This document shows, piece after piece, positions 28,677 through 38,144 of a stretch of 48,614 nucleotides of DNA. Each line of letters starts with the position of its first letter. Position 1 is the stretch's first letter. The translations under genes and the position numbers were made by a program. The notes under the pieces were generated by a model. It was not told the DNA's origin. It was given only the letters and a program-made list of their open reading frames with translations, and made no database searches. Source of the stretch: a bacterium (GTDB lineage: Bacteria > JAJVIF01 > JAPKYR01); assembly GCA_026394215.1 (NCBI GenBank), contig JAPKYR010000154.1, positions 1 through 48,614 of the forward strand, written 5' to 3'.

Positions 28677-30269
28677 ATGAAACCAGTAAAACTATTGCTA
28701 CTTCTTGTCATCCTTGCGATTGGGGTACTTGCTGTCTGGAAACTCCAGTCTTCAAAAACTGAAGTGAACAGGAATATCAGATCGCAGGAAATTGCGCTGA
28801 TGTTCCCCGACTTGAAGGTCGACGATGTTTTCCGTATCGAAATAAGCAGCCTTCAGAATGACAGCCTGCTATTCAGGAAAGAAGCCGGGGTCTGGGAAAT
28901 TTCGAAGGGCAAGGATGTTTTTTCGCAGATGATGGCGAATAGCCAGAATCAGACCAGCGGAAGCCAGCCTGAAATTCAAAACAGACAGGAGAATCCTGCA
29001 AACGACACCAGTCCGGAAGGCGACATGTGGAGGACCTTCTACCGTGCCGATCCTGAGAAGGTGCAGGCTATCCTCGACGCCTTCGTGCAGATGCAGCATG
29101 GCACATTAAAAACCGATGATCCTGAAAAACAGGCCACGATGAAAGTCCAGAACAGTTATACCGGCACTGAAGTTATTTTTTACGACGCCCAGATGAATCC
29201 GCTCGCGCATCTTTTTATCGGCGACATTGGCTCCTCTTACCAGACAACAATTGTCAGGCAGGATGGATCGAATGAGATTTATGAAGTCCCCGTCGGGCTA
29301 TCATTAACACTCAATAATCCGGTATTCAGTCTGCGCGACAGGAATATCTACCGGATACCCGCCGACACAGTTACAACTGTTTCCGTCAACGATATAGAGG
29401 GGGCAGGCGCAAAAACTTTGAATTTATCGCGTGTCGACGGAGTATGGACCGGCACCGATATGTCGGGGACACCGCTTGTAATCGACCCTGCCAAGGTGAC
29501 TGCGATTCTCGACGCACTCGGCAACCTCAGCGCGAATTCGTTCGTCGACATGGATACTCCTCCCGTACCCGCTGGAACGGAAAATAACGATCCCTACGGT
29601 TTAGTTAACCCGACAGGAATTATCCAGTTCACAACCGCGGACGCAAAATCCTACACGCTTACCCTTGGTAAGAAGGACGGGTCCACATACTACGCATCGG
29701 TAAATGAATATCCAAATGATGTATTCAGAGTTTCCGATACGGTGATTAACACGATCGCCCTTGCACCTGCCAATCTTGCTCCGGGCGCCGAATCCACCAA
29801 TGGAAGCGCAGTCTCCGGCGAGCAGAATCTCTCTACCAGCGAAGGGGAACAGATCCCGCAGGAGATACATGAACCTATGTATAATTTTGAAGAACTATCC
29901 CAATATGGTCAAAATACATCAGAATATGCCTTAGTACAATATATGATAGCATGGCGCGATCAAAACTGGAATCAAATGTCGCAATATGTCGAACTCACCT
30001 GGAAGGATTCGGAAAATGATCCTGTCGGCATGCTAGAGGCTTGGCATGATTTTAAAATTTTGAAAGGTTTTCAGATAGAATCTGTAACTCGCACATCAAG
30101 CGTTGCAAATGATATCACGTACATAATAGAGTATGAATTTGGAACAAATAACGTGGTAAAAAAAAGAGTAACAGCAAGGGTAATTCGAGAATCTGCTCCT
30201 TATACTACTAATGAAAATGGAAGATGGGGAGTAAACCCTACATCAACTCTTGCTGAGGAAGATATGTGA
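28677..30269 (+). CDS. DUF4340-like protein with C-terminal extension
   Basis: N-terminal TM; repeated IEISSLQNDSLLFRKEAGVWEIS / LNLSRVDGVWTGTDMSG patterns; final gene of the gld-type operon. Confidence 0.8.
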   Translation: MKPVKLLLLLVILAIGVLAVWKLQSSKTEVNRNIRSQEIALMFPDLKVDDVFRIEISSLQNDSLLFRKEAGVWEISKGKDVFSQMMANSQNQTSGSQPEIQNRQENPANDTSPEGDMWRTFYRADPEKVQAILDAFVQMQHGTLKTDDPEKQATMKVQNSYTGTEVIFYDAQMNPLAHLFIGDIGSSYQTTIVRQDGSNEIYEVPVGLSLTLNNPVFSLRDRNIYRIPADTVTTVSVNDIEGAGAKTLNLSRVDGVWTGTDMSGTPLVIDPAKVTAILDALGNLSANSFVDMDTPPVPAGTENNDPYGLVNPTGIIQFTTADAKSYTLTLGKKDGSTYYASVNEYPNDVFRVSDTVINTIALAPANLAPGAESTNGSAVSGEQNLSTSEGEQIPQEIHEPMYNFEELSQYGQNTSEYALVQYMIAWRDQNWNQMSQYVELTWKDSENDPVGMLEAWHDFKILKGFQIESVTRTSSVANDITYIIEYEFGTNNVVKKRVTARVIRESAPYTTNENGRWGVNPTSTLAEEDM

Positions 30270-30291
30270 AAAATGTTACCCTTCAGCCGGG

Positions 30292-30339
30292 TGTCGCCAC
30301 ACCTACAGACTCGTCCTCAAGTCTGTAGGTGTGGCGACA
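30292..30339. repeat. perfect 20-bp inverted repeat, 8-nt loop
   Basis: TGTCGCCACACCTACAGACT-cgtcctca-AGTCTGTAGGTGTGGCGACA between convergent genes. Confidence 0.95.
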
Positions 30340-30473
30340 ACAAGCTGGAATTTGCACAAAATGCTTTGATAGTGCGCGGTTCAGTAAGTAAATAAACATT
30401 GCAAACCACTCGCTGACGCGCGTGGTTCTGATACATTTCATACATCCCCTATCTGGTACGTTATTGGGATTCC

Positions 30474-31778
30474 TTACTCATACCCCGCTATCTCTCCCGC
30501 TGTAATCCGTCCGATGCGGTTCATCCTGTCTTCCAGAAGCTCATGCGTTAATTTGGCGCCTTTCTCGCTAAGCTGGATGATAGATTTCTGCGCGATCGAT
30601 TTCACCGGATCGGTATTTCCGCTTCCCCTCGCTCTGTTTTTCGTTGTCGAGCTGAATGTTTCGGGACCCAGTTTGTCCATTAAAACAGATATCGGTATTC
30701 CTTCCCCGACAGCCCCGCTGATAAAAGCTGCGTTCTCCAGCCTTAGTCCGTGCGGATACCGGTCGAGATACGTATCCATGCCGCGTTGCTCATCCGTGGC
30801 ATCATCGATCAAATCGCGATACTTAACCGCCTTCGCACAACCTGCAACATGCGATTCATTGTCCCCTCCGGGTTCTCTTGAAAGCAGCACGAAGAAAATA
30901 TCGTCTCCGGTCCTTACGCCGGTCGGACGTTTTCCGGACGGGAATCTGATCACCTTGTATGCATCCCGCTTTGAAGCCCAAATATGTACCGGCAGAAACG
31001 GATTGATTCGATCGTCCGCAGTCCCGTGAAACGACCACCACGATGCATGTTCACGCCTTGGTTTTCGTTTTTTCGATCCTCTTCGCTTATCGAACAATGA
31101 CAATGTCGATAAGTCGATTTCGTACGGCTCATTCTCACCGGTTTCACCGGTCGCGATTCCCGGCACGATATCCTCAAGCCATCTCCTCGTAGTGCGAAGT
31201 TTTCTCGAACTCAGCCACGATCCGGCTCTCCGCCAGATTTTGTCTGCGAGCGCGAATAATCCCGCCGCGCTGTCGCCTTCAATAATAACAGGGCACTGCC
31301 ACCGCGCTTTTCCCCAGCCCCAGTCGGAAGGAAGAATCACTGCCGCCGTCGGCGGTGAACTTAGAAGCGATGGCAGTTCACCACGGTCGGCGATGCGGAT
31401 TTTAGCGCCGATTTTTATCAGGTGGATAAGGCTTTCCACCTGCCTCAATGTCGAATGCGGTCCGGAGCGATAGAGGGAAGTAATAATCCTGAATTCCCTC
31501 GAGCGCTGTCCGGCTGTTATCGCTATCTGGTTAAGGACGGGGATATCGGGAAGGTTTGTGATAATAAGCGTTACCGGATCGGAACTTGTGCTCAGTACCC
31601 GCGAAATAAGCTCCCCAGTTGTACCCTCATGCAATTCAACCATAAGAGGGAAAACCATCCGGCTTGGAAGTAAACTTAAATAAGGTATTTCTGAAAGAAT
31701 ACTAACACATGGAAATTCGAAACGAAAGGCCATATGCTGGAAGCATATGACACGTCTGAACATGCGCAGGATGCGCAT
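30474..31778 (-). CDS. hypothetical protein; N-terminal PLD-like and C-terminal EVE/PUA-like regions suspected
   Basis: RVLSTSSDPVTLIITNLPD...REFRIITSLYRSG...LIHLIKIGAKIRIADRGE; C-term WWSFHGTADDRINPFLPVHIWASKRDAYKVIRFPSGKRPTGVRTGDDIFFVLLSR...HVAGCAKAV. Start uncertain (31778, 31733 or 31658). Confidence 0.6.
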   Translation of the reverse strand: MRILRMFRRVICFQHMAFRFEFPCVSILSEIPYLSLLPSRMVFPLMVELHEGTTGELISRVLSTSSDPVTLIITNLPDIPVLNQIAITAGQRSREFRIITSLYRSGPHSTLRQVESLIHLIKIGAKIRIADRGELPSLLSSPPTAAVILPSDWGWGKARWQCPVIIEGDSAAGLFALADKIWRRAGSWLSSRKLRTTRRWLEDIVPGIATGETGENEPYEIDLSTLSLFDKRRGSKKRKPRREHASWWSFHGTADDRINPFLPVHIWASKRDAYKVIRFPSGKRPTGVRTGDDIFFVLLSREPGGDNESHVAGCAKAVKYRDLIDDATDEQRGMDTYLDRYPHGLRLENAAFISGAVGEGIPISVLMDKLGPETFSSTTKNRARGSGNTDPVKSIAQKSIIQLSEKGAKLTHELLEDRMNRIGRITAGEIAGYE

Positions 31779-31779
31779 G
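31731..31779. repeat. two adjacent 8-bp hairpins with identical GGA loops
   Basis: CATATGCT-GGA-AGCATATG ACACGTCTGAA CATGCGCA-GGA-TGCGCATG. Confidence 0.9.
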
Positions 31780-31815
31780 ATACAAAATTTAATAAAAATA
31801 AGGGCTAAAATTTAA

Positions 31816-31842
31816 AGTCCCCCTTTTCCTCAAAGGGGGACT
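31816..31842. repeat. 11-bp perfect inverted repeat
   Basis: AGTCCCCCTTT-tcctc-AAAGGGGGACT. Confidence 0.85.
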
Positions 31843-31882
31843 GTTGTGTGAGATTGTTTGGTGCTCACTCCCAACGATGACA

Positions 31883-32131
31883 TCAGTTGGGGGGTGGGAG
31901 GATGTGTTGTCTTCCGCAGTCAGAACATACTTGTATCTTCTGGCCCGCAAAATCAAGCATTTTGACATTGAACGACTGACAGTATGGACAGCCGACCAGT
32001 GTCATCATGTCCTCGAGGTAGTCAAGGAGATCTTCCATGCGTTCCCCGTTGGACATGTCCACCTTTCCATCCCTGACAACGTCGCCATCGGGTGAGAGCA
32101 AGCTTTGGTAGAACCTTAAATCATTAAGCAT
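31883..32131 (-). CDS. small zinc-ribbon protein
   Basis: CPYCQSFNVKMLDFAGQKIQVCSDCGR (CxxC-x17-CxxC). Confidence 0.65.
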   Translation of the reverse strand: MLNDLRFYQSLLSPDGDVVRDGKVDMSNGERMEDLLDYLEDMMTLVGCPYCQSFNVKMLDFAGQKIQVCSDCGRQHILPPPN

Positions 32132-32358
32132 GGCTCACCCTATGTCTCGTTTGAGATGGGGTACTTGTGTGGAATACTTTATGTTAATTTTTAATGTGCA
32201 GTTTCGTGCCCAGACCGATTGGGCTCCAATATGAGTATAAAGGCTGAATCCTTCATTAGCAATAGATTTTTACGGTTAAAATTACGGAAATCCGGGATTC
32301 TCTGTAGTGTTTTACAAAATCCTGCTTCACTCTATATAGAGATATAATGCCTACCATG

Positions 32359-33462
32359 TTAATTGACCGGACTCGACCCATTCATCGTTTCCAGTATCCG
32401 GCGCTCGATTATCGGCAGGACCTCCGGTCTGTAAGTTCTGCACATGGCTACAACGGTGCCCGCAGAATTTATAACCACAATAAATGGGTACCCGGAAATG
32501 TTCATCGACGCGTGAATCATGCTTCCTTCATCGAGTAAAAGCGCGAAATCGTTGTACCCGGATTGTCCCATCCATTCCACTTTGTCTATCGGAGAATCTG
32601 TAACACCGAATATATAAAGGTCCTGATAGCCGAATGTGCTGTATAATCCCGAAAGGTAGTTCATTTCCGCTTCAAAACCCTCATCAGTCTCGGTCATGTA
32701 GTCTGCAACCGAGAAAAAATATAAGACGGTCGGTTTCCCTTCAGCAACAGCATCCGTGAGCTTCCAAATCGAACCACTGGGTGTTTTGCCCTGAATCGGC
32801 TGCGTTGTATTTTCGTCCGTAAAATTACTCCCTATCAGAAGGGGCCATCCATTAATGCCTTCCAGCGCCGTATTCGATCCGCGATTCATCGGTATAAAGT
32901 CCCTGAATTGCTCAGGAACACCCTCATCGGTCGCGAGAAGGCTCTGGTAATCCAGCGGAAGCCCTATATCGGACGGGATATACTCCCACTGCATAAGCGC
33001 CCAGCCATCGGGTCTCATTTTAAATACAAGCTGATGGTGCATCTTGTACCAGTTCTCACTTCCACTTTCGTTCATTTTCAACTCGAGCCAGCAGTCAGCC
33101 ATAAAAGTATCCGCACCAGTATAAAGCCCATAATTAAAGTAAAAATCCATGCTGATCAGATTATTGCTGCCCTGGCCTGCGAATAGGTTTCCGAACTGCT
33201 GCTGAGCTTCCTCTTTTGTGAGAAGTATCCCATTGGTCACCAGACCATATCCCGGGTCAATCCATGAAAAAAACCGGTTAAGATCGCGCGATGAGAAATC
33301 ACCATTGAAAATCTCGAAGTTTTCCGGGGGAGTAGTCGCCCTCAGTAATTGATCCTCTTCCGTATCCACGGGCGGACCATACATCCCCCCCTGCATCAGA
33401 ATAAATCCAAGTGCATAGCAGATCAGTCGATTGATGTAAAAAAGAACACTTCCGGTAAACAC
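32359..33462 (-). CDS. hypothetical exported protein with thioredoxin/TlpA-like C-terminal fold lacking CxxC
   Basis: GKPTVLYFFSVADYMTETDEGFEAEMNYLSGLY...LDEGSMIHASMNISGYPFIVVINSAGTVVAM. Confidence 0.65.
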   Translation of the reverse strand: MFTGSVLFYINRLICYALGFILMQGGMYGPPVDTEEDQLLRATTPPENFEIFNGDFSSRDLNRFFSWIDPGYGLVTNGILLTKEEAQQQFGNLFAGQGSNNLISMDFYFNYGLYTGADTFMADCWLELKMNESGSENWYKMHHQLVFKMRPDGWALMQWEYIPSDIGLPLDYQSLLATDEGVPEQFRDFIPMNRGSNTALEGINGWPLLIGSNFTDENTTQPIQGKTPSGSIWKLTDAVAEGKPTVLYFFSVADYMTETDEGFEAEMNYLSGLYSTFGYQDLYIFGVTDSPIDKVEWMGQSGYNDFALLLDEGSMIHASMNISGYPFIVVINSAGTVVAMCRTYRPEVLPIIERRILETMNGSSPVN

Positions 33463-33555
33463 TTAAATATCACCTCGAAGGCAACGCGTTTAAATATTGA
33501 AGCGTAAAGCTTTGCTTATAGAAAATCCATCCCACTCCCACTATTAATCACGGTT

Positions 33556-34200
33556 TTAGAATACGAAACTTCCGCCTATATGCAGATTACCGTCGATGAA
33601 TCCGGCCTGTCCGGTGAACCTTGGACCGAAATAGTACCTCAGCCCGTACGTAAGTCCCTGGAAAACTTCGCGGTTGCTTGAATTATATTCTGCGATTGCG
33701 ATCATATTCTCCGCGAATTCAAAATCAAACCCGCCGAAATATTCAAAATCCTCATCAGTATCGCCGGAAACATAGCTGAGCCCGCCATGGATGCTCGCGT
33801 TCTGACCCGAATGTTCCCCAAGCTCGAAAAATTTACTCGCGACTAAATACCACATGGCGGAATTTTCATTCGATACATCGGTAACCGTCACCCCGCCGGC
33901 TGCGCCAGGGAAACTTTCCGTTTCAGGAGAAAACAGCCATTTGACAAAGAAGCTGAACCCGTCATCGCCATTTTGCGGATGAATCGCGCCGACTCCAATC
34001 TCGAATTCTTCGGAGATCGCGGTCGCAAGGTTCGCGTTCCAGATTGAATTATCCCCGTTGTCAAGGAAATTAAGCGCGATCCATGCATGCTCCAGAGGTG
34101 TGATATCGGCGGTCGGGTTAACGATCAACCCGGTTGGTCCGAAAATTGTGGGTTCGGCCATTACGGGTAATAAATTGATAAAGAAAAATGCTGCGAACAC
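33556..34200 (-). CDS. hypothetical outer-membrane beta-barrel-like protein
   Basis: Signal-like N-term then alternating amphipathic strands (GPTGLIVNPTADITPLEHAWIALNF...GLTYGLRYYFGPRFTGQAGFIDGNLHIGGSFVF). Confidence 0.6.
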   Translation of the reverse strand: MFAAFFFINLLPVMAEPTIFGPTGLIVNPTADITPLEHAWIALNFLDNGDNSIWNANLATAISEEFEIGVGAIHPQNGDDGFSFFVKWLFSPETESFPGAAGGVTVTDVSNENSAMWYLVASKFFELGEHSGQNASIHGGLSYVSGDTDEDFEYFGGFDFEFAENMIAIAEYNSSNREVFQGLTYGLRYYFGPRFTGQAGFIDGNLHIGGSFVF

Positions 34201-34301
34201 AAAGCCTGCAAATAAGGGTATGTACTAAATGGTTCAAGTGAAGTTTACAGGAAAAAATTTATGCTGTCAAACAATTCTCCCCCGCATGATGGAGTAACAG
34301 C

Positions 34302-34724
34302 TCATAATAAAACATTAACCGTAACAGTAGCGGAAGCCTGATTATCATCGGTATCAGTCACGAGTACCGAAAGCGTAACTTCCCCGTTCTGATTCGGAGT
34401 CTTCCAGATTGTTACCTTGCTATGCGGATCGACAATCTCGCCTCCGGTAACAGACCACAGATATTCCAGCTCACTTGAGGAGTCCTGTTGATCTTCGGCA
34501 TCACATGTGAGAAGGACCTGCTGGTTGATATGGACCTCCTCGCGATCAATCGTAATCTTGTTGACAAACGGCTCCTCACGGTTCGGATCGCTCCCGGAAC
34601 CGAATTCATCTTCCATCCACTGGTAAATCAGGTAAGATGCAATAGCGGTGCATCCCGAAAACGACGGGACAGCGATTATCAGCGTGAGAACTATTACTGT
34701 TAAAGAAAGCAGCCTCTTCGGCAT
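34302..34724 (-). CDS. lipoprotein with PKD/Ig-like domain
   Basis: Lipobox SFSGCTAI; LEYLWSVTGGEIVDPHSKVTIWKTPNQNGEVTLSVLVTDTDDNQASATVTVNV. Confidence 0.75.
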   Translation of the reverse strand: MPKRLLSLTVIVLTLIIAVPSFSGCTAIASYLIYQWMEDEFGSGSDPNREEPFVNKITIDREEVHINQQVLLTCDAEDQQDSSSELEYLWSVTGGEIVDPHSKVTIWKTPNQNGEVTLSVLVTDTDDNQASATVTVNVLL

Positions 34725-34873
34725 ATGACAAACCCTCCGACTAAGAGTTTACATAGTATAACAGGAAGATACGGACATGTCATCCCCGGTTCATAAAGAT
34801 AAGGGACTTTGTAAACATTAAACTTAAAAAAAATGATCGGCTATTATGGTTTCCCAGCCACACCCCACCGATA

Positions 34874-34902
34874 TTGACTTACGCATTCGATTGTGTTAAT
34901 AT
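34874..34902 (+). promoter_or_regulatory. sigma-70-type promoter upstream of riboswitch
   Basis: TTGACT (34874-34879) - 17 nt - TAATAT (34897-34902). Confidence 0.6.
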
Positions 34903-34911
34903 TTCAATCAG

Positions 34912-35055
34912 CACAGCCGAATTCCGGAGGCTGAATTCCGAAATTCAACCGATGGAAGCGGGGGACCCATTTTACGGGGCGAATCGTCGCTTTGACGTAG
35001 GATACCCTTTTCGGTCCGAGCCCGTCAGCTAACCTCGCAGGCTTCAAAAGGGAGC
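34912..35055 (+). ncRNA. c-di-AMP (ydaO/yuaA) riboswitch aptamer
   Basis: GCGGGGGACCCATTTTACGGGGCGAATC...GTAGGATACCCTTTTCGGTCCGAGCCCGTCAGCTAACCTCGCAGGC matches the conserved ydaO core; precedes a K+ transporter gene. Ends approximate. Confidence 0.92.
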
Positions 35056-35264
35056 TCCTCCAGACTTTACTCTGGTGTCTCCTCAGAGTTTATATCCGGA
35101 GGCGGCTTATATGCCATCAAGAATACTGCTCGTAAATAAAGTTCTTCTGCAGAAGAAATCCCACACAACCTGATTCCTTTCCACAATATCTCAAACCAAC
35201 CCGGTTTCCGCTTAAAGGATATTGAGTTTGCCTTTTCCTATTTGAGAAAAGAAGGTTGAGTTAT

Positions 35265-37265
35265 ATGACTTCAAAAATACGCAGGATAATTCTCGGGTCG
35301 CCGTACGACGTTAATAATCCCGGAATATACCACCGGATAACCCTTATCGCCATACTGGCATGGGTCGGGCTTGGCGCAGACGGACTGTCATCTTCATCTT
35401 ATGGACCTGAAGAAGCATTCAAAGTATTGGGCGATCACCGCTATCTCGCCGTAATGTTAGCGATCGGCACTACTTTCACAGTTTTTATCATCTCGACTGT
35501 ATATCGGGGAATAATAAACCATTTTCCGTTCGGAGGAGGGGGCTACATAGTCGCCGGTAAACTCCTCGGACCACGTTTTGGGGTGGTATCGGGCTCGGCT
35601 TTGCTGATTGACTATGTCCTGACTGTCGCTGTTTCGATCGCCTGTTGCGCGGACCAATTTTTCAGCTTTCTACCCCTCGGCTGGCATATTTTTAAACTCC
35701 CGGTAGAAGCTCTGCTGATCCTTCTTTTGATATTGCTAAACCTCCGCGGCACGAAGGAATCGATTCTTGTCCTGGCACCAATATTTTTTCTTTTCCTGAT
35801 TACGCACGCTATCCTGATTTTCGGCGGGATAGGCTCGCACGTTCAGGATCTTCCGGCAGTTACGAATGAAGTGAAAGTCGGTTTCCAGAATGGATTTGCG
35901 ACACTCGGGTTCATGGGCATCGCAGCCCTGTTCTTCCGCTCGTTTTCCATGGGAGCCGGAACTTACACCGGACTCGAAGCCGTCAGTAACGGGCTTCAGA
36001 TCATGCGCGAGCCTAAAGTGGAAACAGGCAAGCGCACGATGCTGTATATGGCTATCTCGCTCTCTGTTACAGCATCCGGCATTCTCCTCTGCTACCTTTT
36101 ATTTAATGTGGCTCCGGTAGTGGGAAAAACCATGAATGCCGTGCTGCTTGAGCGATTCGCGGGAAACTGGCAGCCCAATGGAGTCAATTTGGGCCATGGA
36201 TATGTCATCTTAGCTCTTATTTCCGAAGCCGCCCTGCTGGTTGTCGGGGCCCAGGCCGGTTTTATAGATGGTCCTCGCGTAATGTCCAACATGGCTATGG
36301 ATGGATGGCTGCCGCGACGTTTGTCCCAGCTCTCCGACAGATTGACGATGCAATTCGGCATCCTTCTGATTGGGGTCTCATCTCTTGTGGTCCTTTTCTA
36401 CACCAGGGGCAATATCACTACCCTGGTCACAATGTACTCGATAAACGTGTTCCTGACCTTCACTCTCTCAATGACAGGCATGTGCCGCTTCTGGCTTAAT
36501 GAACGCCGCAAAAATGTCCCGTGGATATGGCCTTTCACGATTAATGCAGTCGGTCTTGTTACATGTCTTTCCATTCTCATCATTGTTATCATTGAAAAAT
36601 TCGAACGCGGGGCATGGATCACGCTTGTCGTCACATCTACGCTAATCGGCCTCTGCTTTATCATTCACGGGCATTATCAATTTGTGCGCGAAAACGTAAC
36701 CAGGCTTAATAAAATTCTCGAGAACCTCCCAGCATACGTAATCAAGGTCGAGGCTCCGCTTGATCCCAGCCTGCATACCGCTGTAATGCTCGTCAGCGGA
36801 TTCAGCATCCTGGGCGTACACCAGTTCCTGCAGGTCCACAAGATATTCCCCGGGCAGTATAAAAATTTCCTGTTCGTATCGGTTGGCGTGATCGATTCCG
36901 CCTCAATGAAAGGGATTGAAGAAGTGGATCGCATTAAGAAACAGACTGAGGATTCGCTGCAGAAATATGTGTCGCTCGCCCAGAAACTGGGTTACTCAGC
37001 CGGCTTCCGAATGGGAATAGGAACAGAGGCACTCGAAGAAGCCGCCAGACTCTGCCTTGAAATCCACAAGGAGTTCCCCCTGGCCCTGTTCATCATGGGA
37101 AAACTGGTCTTCGACAACGAAGGCTGGTACCACCGCATCCTTCACAACGAAACTGCCTATCAGCTTCTTCGTAAGTTAAACCTTGAAGGATTGAATGCTA
37201 TGGTACTGTCCGTACGTCTGGACGAAGCGGAAGATGTACTTAGAAATGAGTTGCCATCGTTCTGA
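35265..37265 (+). CDS. KimA-like APC-superfamily potassium transporter
   Basis: LAWVGLGADGLSSSSYGPEEAFKVLGDHRYLA...FGGGGYIVAGKLLG; riboswitch-linked. Start MTSKIRR after SD-like AAGGTTGAG. Confidence 0.88.
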   Translation: MTSKIRRIILGSPYDVNNPGIYHRITLIAILAWVGLGADGLSSSSYGPEEAFKVLGDHRYLAVMLAIGTTFTVFIISTVYRGIINHFPFGGGGYIVAGKLLGPRFGVVSGSALLIDYVLTVAVSIACCADQFFSFLPLGWHIFKLPVEALLILLLILLNLRGTKESILVLAPIFFLFLITHAILIFGGIGSHVQDLPAVTNEVKVGFQNGFATLGFMGIAALFFRSFSMGAGTYTGLEAVSNGLQIMREPKVETGKRTMLYMAISLSVTASGILLCYLLFNVAPVVGKTMNAVLLERFAGNWQPNGVNLGHGYVILALISEAALLVVGAQAGFIDGPRVMSNMAMDGWLPRRLSQLSDRLTMQFGILLIGVSSLVVLFYTRGNITTLVTMYSINVFLTFTLSMTGMCRFWLNERRKNVPWIWPFTINAVGLVTCLSILIIVIIEKFERGAWITLVVTSTLIGLCFIIHGHYQFVRENVTRLNKILENLPAYVIKVEAPLDPSLHTAVMLVSGFSILGVHQFLQVHKIFPGQYKNFLFVSVGVIDSASMKGIEEVDRIKKQTEDSLQKYVSLAQKLGYSAGFRMGIGTEALEEAARLCLEIHKEFPLALFIMGKLVFDNEGWYHRILHNETAYQLLRKLNLEGLNAMVLSVRLDEAEDVLRNELPSF

Positions 37266-37378
37266 AGTCGAGAAATGACACCTATTTCAGTGCCTGTTTA
37301 TTTCAAACCTTGCAAAATTCTCCTAATCCTTGTATCCTGCTGACGGTCGTTACTAAGTTAGAGGCGAGGGTGAGCATT

Positions 37379-38116
37379 ATGTCCGAATCAAATGGAACCC
37401 GCCCGATCAAGGGTGAGCTTCTGCATGAGGGAAAGGCGAAACGGGTCTTCAAAACCGACCATTCGGACCGCTATATCCAGGAATTCAAAAACGATGCGAC
37501 CGCGTTCGATGGCACCAAGAAAGGTACTATCGAGGGAAAAGGTTCGGTAAACTGCCAGGTCTCTACCCGCATGTTCAGGCTCCTTGAAAGCAAGGGAGTT
37601 AAAACCCATTTTGTGGATATTCTTTCCGACAATGAAATGTCGATCCTTCCGGTTAAAATAATCAAGGTCGAGGTTGTCGTGCGGAATATCGCCGCGGGAT
37701 CGCTGGTCAAAGTGCGCGGATTCAAGGAAGGCACTAAGCTCGACCCGACAATTGTCGAATGGTATCTCAAGGACGATTCCCTTCACGACCCTTTATTAAA
37801 CGACGATCACATTCACGCGCTTGGACTCGCGAATTCCCACGAGCTCGCTAATCTAAAAAAAGATGCATTGAAAATCAATGGCATCCTGAGCGAGTTTTTC
37901 GCAAGCATCGGAATCAACCTTGTCGATTTCAAACTGGAATTCGGAAGGCGTCCCGATGGCAAAATCATTCTGGCCGATGAAATCTCCCCCGACACATGCC
38001 GTCTTTGGGACAGAGAAACCGGTAATAAGCTCGATAAGGACCGGTTCAGATTCGACCTTGGAAACGTCGAGGACGCGTACCAGGAAATCCTTAAGCGAAC
38101 TTCTGCAATCAGATAA
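37379..38116 (+). CDS. purC: phosphoribosylaminoimidazole-succinocarboxamide synthase
   Basis: LHEGKAKRVFKTD...DATAFDGTKKGTIEGKGSVN...LADEISPDTCRLWD. Confidence 0.97.
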   Translation: MSESNGTRPIKGELLHEGKAKRVFKTDHSDRYIQEFKNDATAFDGTKKGTIEGKGSVNCQVSTRMFRLLESKGVKTHFVDILSDNEMSILPVKIIKVEVVVRNIAAGSLVKVRGFKEGTKLDPTIVEWYLKDDSLHDPLLNDDHIHALGLANSHELANLKKDALKINGILSEFFASIGINLVDFKLEFGRRPDGKIILADEISPDTCRLWDRETGNKLDKDRFRFDLGNVEDAYQEILKRTSAIR

Positions 38117-38144
38117 AAATGTATTCCGATTTAGAAAACCAATA

